64,000 nt of DNA, from assembly GCF_003063415.1 (NCBI RefSeq), contig NZ_NESK01000024.1, positions 1 through 64,000 on the forward strand, given 5' to 3'. Below are positions 25,001-33,955 of the stretch, piece after piece. The translations under genes and the position numbers were made by a program. This DNA is from Limnohabitans sp. 2KL-17. Lineage in GTDB: Bacteria; Pseudomonadota; Gammaproteobacteria; Burkholderiales; Burkholderiaceae_C. Positions within the stretch are counted from its first letter, which is position 1. Each line of letters opens with the position of its first letter. Below the pieces are notes generated by a model, which had not been told where the DNA came from, searched no databases, and saw only the letters and a program-made list of their open reading frames with translations.

Positions 25001-25708
25001 ATGACCACAGAACCCAGTGTTTACCAGCGCCGACGCGCACCGACCGCCACCGAGTTGCAGGAAATCCCCTGGCTGAACTTGTTGAAAGGGGAAGAGCGCG
25101 CGCAGGTGGTGCCTCAGCTGGTGGTCAGCGACCCCAGGGTGGGCGACTACGTGTGCCGCGTCGGACGGCCTGTGACTTATTGGTTTGGCGTCATCTCGGG
25201 CTTGCTCAAGATGAACAGCGACAGCGAAAGCGGCCAAACCATCACCTTCACGGGCGTGCCTCCGGGCGGCTGGTTTGGCGAGGGCACGGCCCTCAAACGC
25301 GAGAATTACCGCTACAACATCCAGGCACTGCGCCCCAGCGTGGTGGCGGGCTTGCCGCTGGAGACCTTTCACTGGCTGATCGACCACTCGCTGGGCTTCA
25401 ACCGCTTCATCATGCAGCAGCTCAACGAGCGCCTGGGGCAGTTCATTGCAGCCCGCGAAATGGACCGCATGAGCAACCCCGAGCTGCGCCTGGCCCGCCA
25501 CTTGGCCGCACTGTTCAACCCGGTGCTGTTTTCAGGTGTGGGCGAGGTCTTGCGCATCACCCAGCAAGAGCTGGCGTATCTGGTGGGCCTGTCACGCCAA
25601 CGCGTGAACGAGGCCTTGCGCGTGCTCGAGACACGCCAACTCATCCGCATCGAATACGGCGGCCTGCGCATTCTGGATCTGCAAGGACTGCGCACCGCAC
25701 AGTTTTGA
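25001..25708 (+). CDS. CRP/FNR-family transcriptional regulator
   Basis: A 235-aa protein with an N-terminal cyclic-nucleotide-binding-like beta-roll (YWFGVISGLLKMNS, TFTGVPPGGWFGEGTAL), a dimerisation helix (FNRFIMQQLNERLGQFIA) and a C-terminal winged helix (LRITQQELAYLVGLSRQRVNEALRVLE). No FNR-type N-terminal cysteines are seen, so it is not an iron-sulfur oxygen sensor. Related proteins sit next to aromatic or fatty acid CoA-ligase operons in Burkholderiales. It is divergent from the synthetase-importer cluster with an 18-bp palindrome between, so it is the probable local regulator; the ligand is unknown. Confidence 0.85.
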   Translation: MTTEPSVYQRRRAPTATELQEIPWLNLLKGEERAQVVPQLVVSDPRVGDYVCRVGRPVTYWFGVISGLLKMNSDSESGQTITFTGVPPGGWFGEGTALKRENYRYNIQALRPSVVAGLPLETFHWLIDHSLGFNRFIMQQLNERLGQFIAAREMDRMSNPELRLARHLAALFNPVLFSGVGEVLRITQQELAYLVGLSRQRVNEALRVLETRQLIRIEYGGLRILDLQGLRTAQF

Positions 25709-25738
25709 TCGCTCAAAAAATCGTCAAAAAAGGGGACA

Positions 25739-26689
25739 ATGAGCGTCCTGCCAACCCAGCCTTTTCAAGCTTCACAACCCATGACCCAGCCACCGGCTTT
25801 CAAACGTGCCCCCCGCCCCGAAGGCAAAGGTGACACCGCTGCGCCCAGCGGCACCTCGCGACTGAACAAACGCATGGCCGAGCTGCGCATGTGCTCGCGC
25901 CGCGAAGCCGATGCCTGGATCGAACAAGGCTGGGTGCAGGTCAATGGCCAACCCGCAAGCATGGGCCAGCAGGTCACGCTGTCTGACCGCATCACCATCG
26001 ACAAAGCCGCCGAACAACAGCAAGACCGACTGGTCACCATCTTGTTGCACAAGCCCATGGGCTATGTGAGCGGCCAGGCCGAAGACGGTCACCAGCCCGC
26101 CATCACCCTGATCAACCCACGCAGCCACTGGGCGGGCGACCCTTCCAAAATGCGCTTCACGCCGCCCCACTTGCGTGGCCTGGCGCCGGCCGGAAGGCTC
26201 GACATCGACTCCACGGGCCTGCTGGTGCTGACACAAGACGGCCGTGTGGCGCGTCAGTTGATCGGCGAAGACTCGGAGATGGAAAAAGAGTATCTGGTGC
26301 GCGTGGCCTACACCGGCCACGAGAACACAGCCGCCGCATCTGCCGCATCGGCTACCTACGGTGGCCACGCCAACCAGCTGACCGCCATTGGTGACTTCGA
26401 CCGCGTGAGCGCGAATGTGCAAGCCGTCTTTCCCAAGGCGCTGCTCGAGCGCTTGCGCCACGGCCTGAGCCTGGACGACAAACCCCTCAAGCCCGCCAAG
26501 GTCGACTGGCAAAACCCAGAACAACTGCGCTTTGTGCTTACCGAAGGCAAAAAGCGCCAAATCCGTCGCATGTGCGAGCAAGTGGGCCTGAAAGTCGTGG
26601 GCCTCAAACGCATCCGCATGGGTGGTGTGCAGTTGGGGCAAATGCCTGCGGGGACCTGGCGTTATCTGGGGCCAAACGAATCCTTCTGA
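25739..26689 (+). CDS. rluF: 23S rRNA pseudouridine synthase, RluF type
   Basis: A 316-aa RsuA/RluB/E/F-family pseudouridine synthase. An S4 RNA-binding domain is visible ([30 protein letters not shown], about residues 40-70), then the catalytic domain with [21 protein letters not shown], in which the aspartate after RL is catalytic, and the C-terminal [29 protein letters not shown]. RluF modifies U2604 of 23S rRNA. ATG 25739 overlaps an AGGGGA ribosome site closely; ATG 25781 is an alternative. A short insertion rich in alanine (about 197-208) is unusual. It follows the regulator by 30 nt. Confidence 0.87.
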   Translation: MSVLPTQPFQASQPMTQPPAFKRAPRPEGKGDTAAPSGTSRLNKRMAELRMCSRREADAWIEQGWVQVNGQPASMGQQVTLSDRITIDKAAEQQQDRLVTILLHKPMGYVSGQAEDGHQPAITLINPRSHWAGDPSKMRFTPPHLRGLAPAGRLDIDSTGLLVLTQDGRVARQLIGEDSEMEKEYLVRVAYTGHENTAAASAASATYGGHANQLTAIGDFDRVSANVQAVFPKALLERLRHGLSLDDKPLKPAKVDWQNPEQLRFVLTEGKKRQIRRMCEQVGLKVVGLKRIRMGGVQLGQMPAGTWRYLGPNESF

Positions 26690-26700
26690 CTTTTTGATGC

Positions 26701-27174
26701 TCAGATCCGAATCGAAGGCGCTACACAACGCTTGATACAACGCAGCCCGAACACCGAACGCATACGCTGCACATGCGGCAAATCGGCCAATTCACGCCGA
26801 CGTAGTCGCTCATAGTCGCTGCTGTCGTTCACATCCACTTGCAACAGATAGTCGTAATCGGCAGCTACCGTGTGGCATTCCTGAACTTCAGGCAAAGCCG
26901 CAACCGCGCGTTCAAACGCCGCCATGGCCGCTTCAGTTTGTCGGTCCAAACTGATTTCAATGTAGACCGTCTGCTGGCCGCCCACCAAGCTTCTGTTGAG
27001 TCGGACCGTGTAGCCCTCAATGATCTGACTGCTTTCAAGTCGCTGCACCCGCCGCAGGCAAGCTGCAGGAGATAGACCGACTTCAATGGCAAGTTTGGCA
27101 TTGCTCATTCGACCATCGGTCTCTAACAAGGTGAGCAACTTGCGATCGATCTTGTCCATTTTTAGTTCAGCCAT
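26701..27174 (-). CDS. Lrp/AsnC-family transcriptional regulator
   Basis: A 157-aa regulator with an N-terminal helix-turn-helix (MDKIDRKLLTLLETDGRMSNAKLAIEVGLSPAACLRRVQRLE) followed by IIEGYTVRLNR and a C-terminal RAM ligand-binding domain (VYIEISLD, LPEVQECHTVAADYDYLLQV). These proteins sense amino acids. It is divergent from an alanine/sodium symporter across 155 bp, so control of that transporter in response to an amino acid is likely. The start at 27174 is used; an ATG three codons upstream exists. A short tail (RCVAPSIRI) follows the RAM domain. Confidence 0.88.
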   Translation of the reverse strand: MAELKMDKIDRKLLTLLETDGRMSNAKLAIEVGLSPAACLRRVQRLESSQIIEGYTVRLNRSLVGGQQTVYIEISLDRQTEAAMAAFERAVAALPEVQECHTVAADYDYLLQVDVNDSSDYERLRRRELADLPHVQRMRSVFGLRCIKRCVAPSIRI

Positions 27175-27329
27175 TTTGATCAATATGTAAATTTAGTTTG
27201 TAATTTTCTCACATTAAAGCAACTATATTCAGTCTAACAAGGGTTACCACGTGGCAAATACGCAATCCTATTGACGCTCCATGGTGGGATGATATGTGTT
27301 CTTTTTAATTCAAATCTAAAGGGTTACCC

Positions 27330-28877
27330 ATGTCACTACCAAAACCAAAGCTAAAAATAGGACGACCGAGCGCCGCTTGGGGACTGCCTGCCTTCATGGC
27401 ACTGGCATCAGGGTCCGCCACAGCGCAAAGCCTGGACAAAGCCATCGACAGCTTTTTTTCGTCCGCCTTTGGTTGGTTTGTCAATCTCATTTTTTACTCG
27501 GTCCCCGTGGGAGGCACCAGCTTTCCCGTGATTGCCGGCTGGCTGCTGGTGGCAGCATTGATATTTACCCTTTACTTTGGTTTTCCACAGTTCACCCGTT
27601 TCAAGTTGGCGATCGATCTGGTGCGTGGCCGTTACACCGACCCTCACAGCCGGGAGCCCGGTGAAACCAGCCACTTTCAGGCCCTGGCCACGGCCTTGTC
27701 GGGGACTGTAGGCCTTGGCAACATTGCGGGCGTGGGCGCAGCACTGGCCATTGGCGGGCCGGGCGCCACTTTCTGGATGATTGTGGTGGGCCTGCTAGGT
27801 ATGGCTTCCAAATTCACCGAATGCACACTGGGCGTCAAGTACCGCACCATTTTGCCCAGCGGCGCGGTGTCGGGCGGTCCCATGTATTACCTGCGCGACG
27901 GCCTGGCCGAACGCGGTCTTCCCAATTTGGGCAAAGTACTGGCGGTGATGTTTTCGGTGTTGGTGATTTTGGGTGCCTTGGGCGGCGGCAACATGTTCCA
28001 AAGCAACCAAGCCAACGCGATGATTGTGCAGACGTTCAATCTGCCTGGGGGATATGGCTGGGTCGTAGGTCTGACATTTGCGGTGTTTGTGTTCGCCGTC
28101 ATCATTGGAGGCATGCCTTCGATTGCATCGGTGACTGAGAAGCTGGTTCCGTGGATGGCCTATTTGTACATCGGCATGTCAATGACCGTCATCATTCTCA
28201 ACATCGATCAATTTCCAGCAGCAATGTCTGCCATCTTTCATGGGGCCTTTAGCGCTGAAGGGGTGGCGGGTGGCTTTCTTGGCGCATTGATTCAAGGCTT
28301 GAAGCGCGCGACGTTTTCAAATGAAGCCGGTGTGGGTTCGGCCGCCATTGCGCACAGCACAGTCAAGACCAAAGAGCCGGTCACTGAAGGGCTGGTGTCC
28401 TTGCTGGAGCCTTTCATCGACACCGTCATCATCTGCACCATGACGGCGCTGGTCATCACCATCGCGGGCCTGAACACCGGACCATTCCCCACCCCAGGCG
28501 GCCTTTCAGGGGTCAACCTCACTGCCGCATCGTTCCAGGCCACTTTTGACTGGTTCCGTTACCCATTGACCATCGCCGTGGTGATGTTTGCTGTCTCCAC
28601 CATGATCAGCTGGGCGTATTACGGCCTGAAGGGCTGGACCTACCTGTTCGGCGAAGGCAAAACCATCGAGTTGGTCTACAAGCTCATGTTCTGCTTTTTT
28701 GTGGTGGTCGGTGCGTCCATCAGCTTTGGTGCAGTGATCGACTTTTCAGACGCGGCCATTTTTGCCATGTCCATCGTCAACATCATTGGCCTGTATTTGC
28801 TGGCACCGGTGGTGAAGCTTGAATACCAAAAATTCATGGCCAAAGTCCAGTCTGGTGCGTTCAAGCGCTACCGCTAA
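27330..28877 (+). CDS. Alanine/glycine:cation symporter (AGCS family)
   Basis: A 515-aa inner-membrane sodium- or proton-coupled amino acid importer with about eleven hydrophobic helices. The AGCS signature is clear: ALSGTVGLGNIAGVGAALAIGGPGATFWM, then MASKFTECTLGVKYR and SGGPMYYLRDGL, and later RATFSNEAGVGSAAIAHSTVKT. The N terminus has an extra Pro/Lys-rich stretch and a hydrophobic segment ending in SATAQS that looks like a signal peptide. The gap to lrp (27175-27329) carries two copies of AAGGGTTACC (27238-27247 and 27318-27327), possible operator half-sites. A strong terminator follows. Confidence 0.92.
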   Translation: MSLPKPKLKIGRPSAAWGLPAFMALASGSATAQSLDKAIDSFFSSAFGWFVNLIFYSVPVGGTSFPVIAGWLLVAALIFTLYFGFPQFTRFKLAIDLVRGRYTDPHSREPGETSHFQALATALSGTVGLGNIAGVGAALAIGGPGATFWMIVVGLLGMASKFTECTLGVKYRTILPSGAVSGGPMYYLRDGLAERGLPNLGKVLAVMFSVLVILGALGGGNMFQSNQANAMIVQTFNLPGGYGWVVGLTFAVFVFAVIIGGMPSIASVTEKLVPWMAYLYIGMSMTVIILNIDQFPAAMSAIFHGAFSAEGVAGGFLGALIQGLKRATFSNEAGVGSAAIAHSTVKTKEPVTEGLVSLLEPFIDTVIICTMTALVITIAGLNTGPFPTPGGLSGVNLTAASFQATFDWFRYPLTIAVVMFAVSTMISWAYYGLKGWTYLFGEGKTIELVYKLMFCFFVVVGASISFGAVIDFSDAAIFAMSIVNIIGLYLLAPVVKLEYQKFMAKVQSGAFKRYR

Positions 28878-28902
28878 CGCGTCCCTGGTGGACTGAAGCA
28901 AC

Positions 28903-28939
28903 AAAGCCCCAATGGCAAGCCACTGCCATTGGGGCTTTT
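28903..28939 (+). terminator. Intrinsic terminator after the alanine symporter
   Basis: 15-bp perfect inverted repeat (28903-28917 with 28924-28938), 6-nt loop, followed by T-run on plus. The A-run on the other side would let it work on minus too, but no minus-strand gene ends here. Confidence 0.88.
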
Positions 28940-29028
28940 CAATTGCTCTTGAAATACGGTCAAATGCCATCATTTGAACTTCGTATCGCTTTTAGCGACA
29001 CCCATCTCCGATTAACCATTTAAATGAC

Positions 29029-31014
29029 ATGAGCAAAAAAACACATGCCTTTCAGGCCGAAGTCGCACAACTGCTGCACCTGGTCACGCACTCGCTGTAC
29101 TCCAACCAGGAAATTTTCCTGCGCGAGCTGATCTCCAACGCTTCGGACGCTTGTGACAAGCTGCGTTTTGAAGCGCTGAACAACGCCGGGCTGTACGAAG
29201 ACGCCCCTGACTTGCAGGTGAAATTGTCATTCGACAAAACGGCCAAAACCCTGACCATCACCGACAACGGCATCGGCATGACTTCGCAAGAAGCCATCGA
29301 CCACCTGGGCACGATCGCCAAGAGTGGCACCAAGGACTTCGTCAGCAAGCTGAGCGGTGACCAAAAATCGGATGCGCAACTCATTGGCCAGTTCGGTGTG
29401 GGCTTTTATTCGGGCTTCATCGTGGCCGACAAAATCACCGTCGAGACGCGCCGCGCTGGCGCTGAAGCAGCCGAAGGCGTGCGCTGGGTCAGCGGCGGCA
29501 CAGGCGACTTCGAGGTCGAAACCATTGCCCGCGCCGAACGCGGCACCAGCGTGATCTTGCACCTGCGCGACGAAGCCCTGGAATATGCCAACAGCTGGAA
29601 GTTGAAAGAGATCGTTGGCAAATACGCCGACCACATCAGCCTGCCCATCCTGATGGAAAAGGAAGAATGGCAAGACGGCGAGTTGATCGACCCGAACAAC
29701 GAAGAAGGCGGCCGCCAACCCGGCGCCATGGTCAAAAACGGTGAGTGGGAAACCATCAACAAGGCCAGCGCCTTGTGGACTCGCCCCAAGAAAGACATCA
29801 GCGATGAGCAGTACATCGACTTCTACAAACACATCAGCCGCGACTTTGAAGCCCCGCTGACCTGGACCCACAACCGCGTGGAGGGCAGCACCGAGTACAC
29901 GCAACTGCTGTACATCCCCAGCAAGGCGCCGCAAGACCTGTGGAACCGCGACAAGAAAGCCGGCATCAAGCTGTATGTGAAACGTGTTTTCATCATGGAC
30001 GATGCAGAGGCTCTGATGCCCAGCTACCTGCGCTTTGTGAAAGGCGTGGTGGACTCTGCCGATCTGCCCCTGAACGTGAGCCGCGAACTGCTGCAAGAAA
30101 GCCGCGATGTCAAAGCCATCCGCGAAGGCTGCACCAAGCGGGTGTTGTCCATGCTGGAAGACCTGGCGAAACACGACAAGGCGCCCGAGGCCGCTACCGA
30201 AGGGGCTTCCGCTTCTGAAGTCACCGACGTTCCGAGTGACGAAGACAAAGCCAAGCTGGGCCAGTACGCCAAGTTTTACGCCGAGTTCGGTGCGGTGCTC
30301 AAGGAAGGTTTGGGTGAAGATTTTGGCAACCGCGAGCGCTTGTCCAAATTGCTGCGCTTTGCATCGTCGAGCAACGACAGCGTGTCTGTGAGTTTTGCGG
30401 ACTACAAAGCCCGCATGAAGGAAGGCCAGGACGCCATTTACTACATCACCGCCGACACCCTGGCCGCCGCCAAGAACAGCCCGCAACTTGAAGTGTTCAA
30501 GAAAAAGGGCATCGAAGTCTTGCTGATGACCGACCGCGTGGACGAGTGGGCCTTGAACTTTGTGCACGATTTCGACGGCACCCCCCTGCAAAGCGTGGCC
30601 AAAGGTGCGTTTGACCTGGGCAAGCTGCAAGACGAAGAAGAAAAGAAAGCCGCCGAAGACGCAGCCGAAACCTTCAAACCCGTGCTGACCAAACTGAAAG
30701 AAGCCCTGAAAGACAAGGCCGAAGACGTGCGCGTGACCAGCCGTCTGGTGGACAGCCCGGCCTGCCTGGTCGTGACCGACGACGGCATGAGCATGCAACT
30801 GGCCCGCATGCTCAAGCAAGCCGGGCAGCAAGCGCCTGAAGTCAAGCCCGTGCTGGAGGTCAACCCTGAGCATGCGCTGGTCAAAAAACTCGACGGCTCG
30901 GTGCATTTCCACGACCTGGCCCACATCCTGTTTGACCAGGCCTTGCTGGCCGAAGGTGGCTTGCCCGCCGACCCGGCGGCTTATGTGAAACGGGTGAATG
31001 CGCTGCTGAGCTGA
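29029..31014 (+). CDS. htpG: Molecular chaperone HtpG (Hsp90)
   Basis: A 661-aa Hsp90. Visible: N-terminal GHKL ATPase domain with [59 protein letters not shown] and [15 protein letters not shown]; middle domain with [11 protein letters not shown] and [20 protein letters not shown] (catalytic arginine loop); and C-terminal dimerisation domain. It assists folding and remodelling of client proteins in the cytoplasm, often together with DnaK. Monocistronic by spacing. In some bacteria HtpG is needed to maintain CRISPR proteins, but nothing here links it to the locus 19 kb away. Confidence 0.96.
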   Translation: MSKKTHAFQAEVAQLLHLVTHSLYSNQEIFLRELISNASDACDKLRFEALNNAGLYEDAPDLQVKLSFDKTAKTLTITDNGIGMTSQEAIDHLGTIAKSGTKDFVSKLSGDQKSDAQLIGQFGVGFYSGFIVADKITVETRRAGAEAAEGVRWVSGGTGDFEVETIARAERGTSVILHLRDEALEYANSWKLKEIVGKYADHISLPILMEKEEWQDGELIDPNNEEGGRQPGAMVKNGEWETINKASALWTRPKKDISDEQYIDFYKHISRDFEAPLTWTHNRVEGSTEYTQLLYIPSKAPQDLWNRDKKAGIKLYVKRVFIMDDAEALMPSYLRFVKGVVDSADLPLNVSRELLQESRDVKAIREGCTKRVLSMLEDLAKHDKAPEAATEGASASEVTDVPSDEDKAKLGQYAKFYAEFGAVLKEGLGEDFGNRERLSKLLRFASSSNDSVSVSFADYKARMKEGQDAIYYITADTLAAAKNSPQLEVFKKKGIEVLLMTDRVDEWALNFVHDFDGTPLQSVAKGAFDLGKLQDEEEKKAAEDAAETFKPVLTKLKEALKDKAEDVRVTSRLVDSPACLVVTDDGMSMQLARMLKQAGQQAPEVKPVLEVNPEHALVKKLDGSVHFHDLAHILFDQALLAEGGLPADPAAYVKRVNALLS

Positions 31015-31026
31015 TGCATGGGCATC

Positions 31027-31049
31027 AGCCCCGGCAGCTCGCCGGGGCT
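31027..31049. terminator. Hairpin between htpG and srkA
   Basis: AGCCCCGGC (31027-31035) pairs with GCCGGGGCT (31041-31049) around a 5-nt loop. The T-run on plus is poor (TTAAA), so termination strength is uncertain. It overlaps the last base of the srkA stop codon. Confidence 0.5.
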
Positions 31050-32065
31050 TAAACGCTGAGCGGCGCTTCCTGCATCTGCTCGACTTGCTCTTGCAGCATC
31101 AGCACTTGGCCGCGCCAATAGTCGGGCGTGCCGAACCACGGAAAGTTGATCGGGAAAATCGGGTCTTCCCAGCGCCTGGCCAGCCAGGCGCTGTAGTGGA
31201 TCAGGCGCAAGGTGCGCAAGGGCTCGATCAGGTTCAGCTCGGCACGGTCAAAGTCACGCACCTGCTCATAACCATCGAGCATGGCCGACAACTGTTGGGT
31301 GCGCTGGGGACGGTCGCCCGAGAGCAGCATCCAAAGGTCTTGCACAGCCGGGCCCATACGGGCATCGTCCAGATCGACGAAATGCGGCCCGCCACCGGGC
31401 AACTCGGCAGGCGTCCACAAAATGTTGCCGGGGTGGCAGTCACCGTGCAGCCGCAACTGACGACAGCCCGAGGCGTTGGCAAACGCCGCTTCAACCATGG
31501 CCACAGCGGGCACCAAGGCATCGCGCCATTCGCGCTCGACTTCCAGCGGAATCATCTGGTGGGTTTGCAGCCATTGGGCAGGCTCCAAGGCAAAGGTCTG
31601 CACATCCAGCGTGGGGCGGTGTGCAAAGGGCTTGGCAGCGCCCACGGTGTGGATGCGGGCCAGAAAACGGCCAATCCATTCCAGCACCTCGAAATCGTCA
31701 AGCTCTGGCGGGCGGCCACCGCGCAAAGGGCTGACTGAAAAGTCAAAACCCTCTGTCTGGTGCAAGGTGTGCCCATTCAGCACCAGAGGTGCAACCACCG
31801 GCACTTCGGCGGCCACAAGTTCGGCGGCAAAGTCGTGTTCTTCCTGGATTTGCGCACGGCTCCAACGGCCAGGGCGGTAAAACTTGAGCACCACCGCCGA
31901 TGCGCCTTGCACAGGCTCGTCCAGGTGGGCGCGGTAAACGCGGTTTTCGTAAGAGCTGAGCGCCAGCAAGCGGCCATCGGGCCAGAGGCCCAAATCGGTC
32001 AATGCGTCCATCACCCGGTCCGGGGTGAGTTCAGCGTAAGGGTGCAAGGCGTTCGGTTCAGTCAT
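31049..32065 (-). CDS. srkA: Stress-response serine/threonine kinase SrkA (YihE/RdoA)
   Basis: A 338-aa aminoglycoside-phosphotransferase-fold kinase. Signs: the N-terminal lysine region VVLKFYRPGRWS with following EEHDFAAELVAAEVPVVAPL, the catalytic loop LHGDCHPGNILW (Asp/His/Asn) and the metal-binding HFVDLDDARMGPAVQDLWML. The final block FPINFPWFGTPDYWRGQV is characteristic of SrkA. In E. coli it counteracts MazE-MazF-linked death under stress. The start at 32065 (MTEPNALHPY) is chosen over one six codons upstream. It converges with htpG and is followed upstream by an acyl-CoA metabolism pair on the same strand. Confidence 0.9.
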   Translation of the reverse strand: MTEPNALHPYAELTPDRVMDALTDLGLWPDGRLLALSSYENRVYRAHLDEPVQGASAVVLKFYRPGRWSRAQIQEEHDFAAELVAAEVPVVAPLVLNGHTLHQTEGFDFSVSPLRGGRPPELDDFEVLEWIGRFLARIHTVGAAKPFAHRPTLDVQTFALEPAQWLQTHQMIPLEVEREWRDALVPAVAMVEAAFANASGCRQLRLHGDCHPGNILWTPAELPGGGPHFVDLDDARMGPAVQDLWMLLSGDRPQRTQQLSAMLDGYEQVRDFDRAELNLIEPLRTLRLIHYSAWLARRWEDPIFPINFPWFGTPDYWRGQVLMLQEQVEQMQEAPLSV

Positions 32066-32130
32066 GCGCCGATTGTGGCGCACGCACCGATGGCTGCCGC
32101 TCGACTTGCCCCAGCAGTTGAGGCATAGAT

Positions 32131-32937
32131 TCAGCGCCCAGTGAAACGGGCTGTGCGCTTTTCCACAAAAGAGCGCACCCCCTCGGCCGCATCGTCACTG
32201 CGCGACAAGCGCTGCTGCACGCCCATGAAATCGTGCATGGCGACCACAGGGCCATGCTCAAGCCCTTTGAGCACATTGAGCCGCGTGGCCACCACCGCCA
32301 AAGGCGCTTGCGCCGCGATCAGCTCGGCGATGCGCATGGCCTCGCCCAGCAACCCGGCCACAGGCACCACCTTTTGCACAAAGTTGAGGCGCAGGGCCTC
32401 GTCGCTGCCGAACACATCGGCGGTGAGCAAATGCAAGAGCGCGTTGCCCATGCCGGCCCGCTCGGCCATGCGCAGCGTGGCACCGCCCGTGGCCATGATG
32501 CCGCGTTGTACTTCCAGCTGGGAAAACCGGCAGTCATCGGCCGCCACCACGATGTCGGCTGCCAGCATCAGCTCGATGCCCAGTGTGTAAGTGATACCCT
32601 GCACCGCCGCCACCATGGGTTTGGTGCGGCGTCGGTAACCGTCCATGCCCAAGTTCAGCGGATCCACCAGACCCAATGGCACAGCCTTTTCGCCGCGCTG
32701 CATGAGTGGCGCGATGGTGGGCAGGTCCAGACCCGCCGTGAAGTGGTCTCCCGCTGCACACAACACGCCCACGCGCAAGTCGGGGTCGTCATCGAGCCGG
32801 GTGTAGGCCTCACCCAACTCCTGAAACATCTTGGGCGTGAAGCCGTTGCGTTTGGCGGGGCGGTTGATGCAAATTTGAAGGACTGCACCGTGCACGGTGC
32901 AGTCGATCTGGCCTTCAAAGTGGGTCGGTGTGCTCAT
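32131..32937 (-). CDS. Enoyl-CoA hydratase/isomerase family protein (crotonase)
   Basis: A 268-aa crotonase. The oxyanion-hole segments are CINRPAKRNGFTPKMFQEL, GVLCAAGDHFTAGLDLPTIAP (first oxyanion hole) and MVAAVQGITYTLGIELMLAADIVVAADD with IELMLA in place of the more common G-G-G-x-E. The acid/base glutamates are not obvious, so the precise reaction (hydratase, isomerase or other) is open. The frame is open for another 62 codons upstream, but these overlap the gap and lack family features; the start at 32937 (MSTPTHFEGQ) is used. It follows the dehydrogenase gene by 53 nt on the same strand. Confidence 0.85.
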   Translation of the reverse strand: MSTPTHFEGQIDCTVHGAVLQICINRPAKRNGFTPKMFQELGEAYTRLDDDPDLRVGVLCAAGDHFTAGLDLPTIAPLMQRGEKAVPLGLVDPLNLGMDGYRRRTKPMVAAVQGITYTLGIELMLAADIVVAADDCRFSQLEVQRGIMATGGATLRMAERAGMGNALLHLLTADVFGSDEALRLNFVQKVVPVAGLLGEAMRIAELIAAQAPLAVVATRLNVLKGLEHGPVVAMHDFMGVQQRLSRSDDAAEGVRSFVEKRTARFTGR

Positions 32938-32990
32938 GCCTTGCATGGTAGGTCGAAGGCCGCCCATGCAAGGTTCACCGAGGTGACAGC

Positions 32991-33839
32991 TCAGTACTTG
33001 TAAACGCCTTGCCCGGTCTTGCGGCCCAGGCGGCCTGCAGCCACCATTTCTTTCAGCAAGGGGCTGGGGCGGTATTTGCTGTCGCCGAACTCCTGCAAAA
33101 AGACCTCCATCACGGCCAGGCATACGTCCAGGCCAATCATGTCAGCCAGCGCCAGCGGGCCAATCGGCTGGTTGCAGCCAAGCTTCATGCCGGCGTCGAT
33201 CGCCTCGGCTTCGGCCAGGCCTTCACCCAGCACAAAGAACGCCTCGTTGATCATGGGCACCAGAATCCGGTTGACGACAAAGCCTGGCGCGTTTTTCACC
33301 GTAATCGGTGTCTTGCCCAAGGCCAGCGCCATCTCATGCACGGCATCGTGCGTGGCGTCGCTGGTCTGCAGGCCACGGATGATTTCCACCAGCGCCATCA
33401 TGGGCACGGGGTTGAAAAAGTGCATGCCGATGAAGCGGTCTGCACGTTGCGTGGCAGCAGCCAGCTGGGTGATGGAGATCGACGAGGTGTTGGAGGCGAC
33501 GATCACATTCGGGGCCAGCATGCCGTCGAGCTGCTGCAGGATCTTGACTTTGAGCGCCTGGTTTTCGGTCGCGGCCTCGATCACCAACTGGGCGCCCTTG
33601 AGGTCGTCGTAGCTGCTCGATCCCTTGATGCGGGCCATCGCAACGGCCTTGTCGACTTCGCTGATTTTTTCCTTCTTGACCAGCCGGTCCAGACTGGCCG
33701 ATACAGTGGCCACGCCTTTGGCCACGGCCGCATCAGAAATATCAACCATCACGACCTGCATGCCCGACACCGCGCACGCCTGTGCGATGCCATTGCCCAT
33801 GGTGCCTGCGCCGATGATGCCTACGGTTTGAATGCTCAT
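32991..33839 (-). CDS. 3-hydroxyacyl-CoA (3-hydroxybutyryl-CoA) dehydrogenase
   Basis: A 282-aa NAD(P)-dependent dehydrogenase of the short Hbd/PaaH type. N-terminal Rossmann fold VGIIGAGTMGNGIAQACA; catalytic region IVASNTSSISITQLAAAT, RFIGMHFFNPVPMMALVEII with the catalytic histidine; and C-terminal domain GFVVNRILVPMINEAFFVLGEG, PIGPLALADMIGLD. It converts 3-hydroxybutyryl-CoA and acetoacetyl-CoA in fatty acid or polyhydroxybutyrate metabolism. The start at 33839 (MSIQTVG) has GGAATTAC upstream. With the crotonase it likely forms a two-gene unit. Confidence 0.93.
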   Translation of the reverse strand: MSIQTVGIIGAGTMGNGIAQACAVSGMQVVMVDISDAAVAKGVATVSASLDRLVKKEKISEVDKAVAMARIKGSSSYDDLKGAQLVIEAATENQALKVKILQQLDGMLAPNVIVASNTSSISITQLAAATQRADRFIGMHFFNPVPMMALVEIIRGLQTSDATHDAVHEMALALGKTPITVKNAPGFVVNRILVPMINEAFFVLGEGLAEAEAIDAGMKLGCNQPIGPLALADMIGLDVCLAVMEVFLQEFGDSKYRPSPLLKEMVAAGRLGRKTGQGVYKY

Positions 33840-33955
33840 TGCTGTAATTCCTTGAAAACGAGGGGTATAAATCGGTCTGGCACGCATCTTACCGGTGCCG
33901 CAACACAACATCCTGAGTTTTCCATCCTTCTAAAAGGGTGAGCAGGCCAACCACC

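Noticed and set aside
29227-30924. 565-codon minus-strand frame opposite htpG
   Set aside because: Antisense shadow of htpG; the plus-strand gene has all Hsp90 motifs.
32938-33123. 62-codon N-terminal extension of the crotonase
   Set aside because: Arg/Gly/Pro-rich sequence unlike the family, overlapping the neighbouring dehydrogenase gene; the start at 32937 gives a normal protein.
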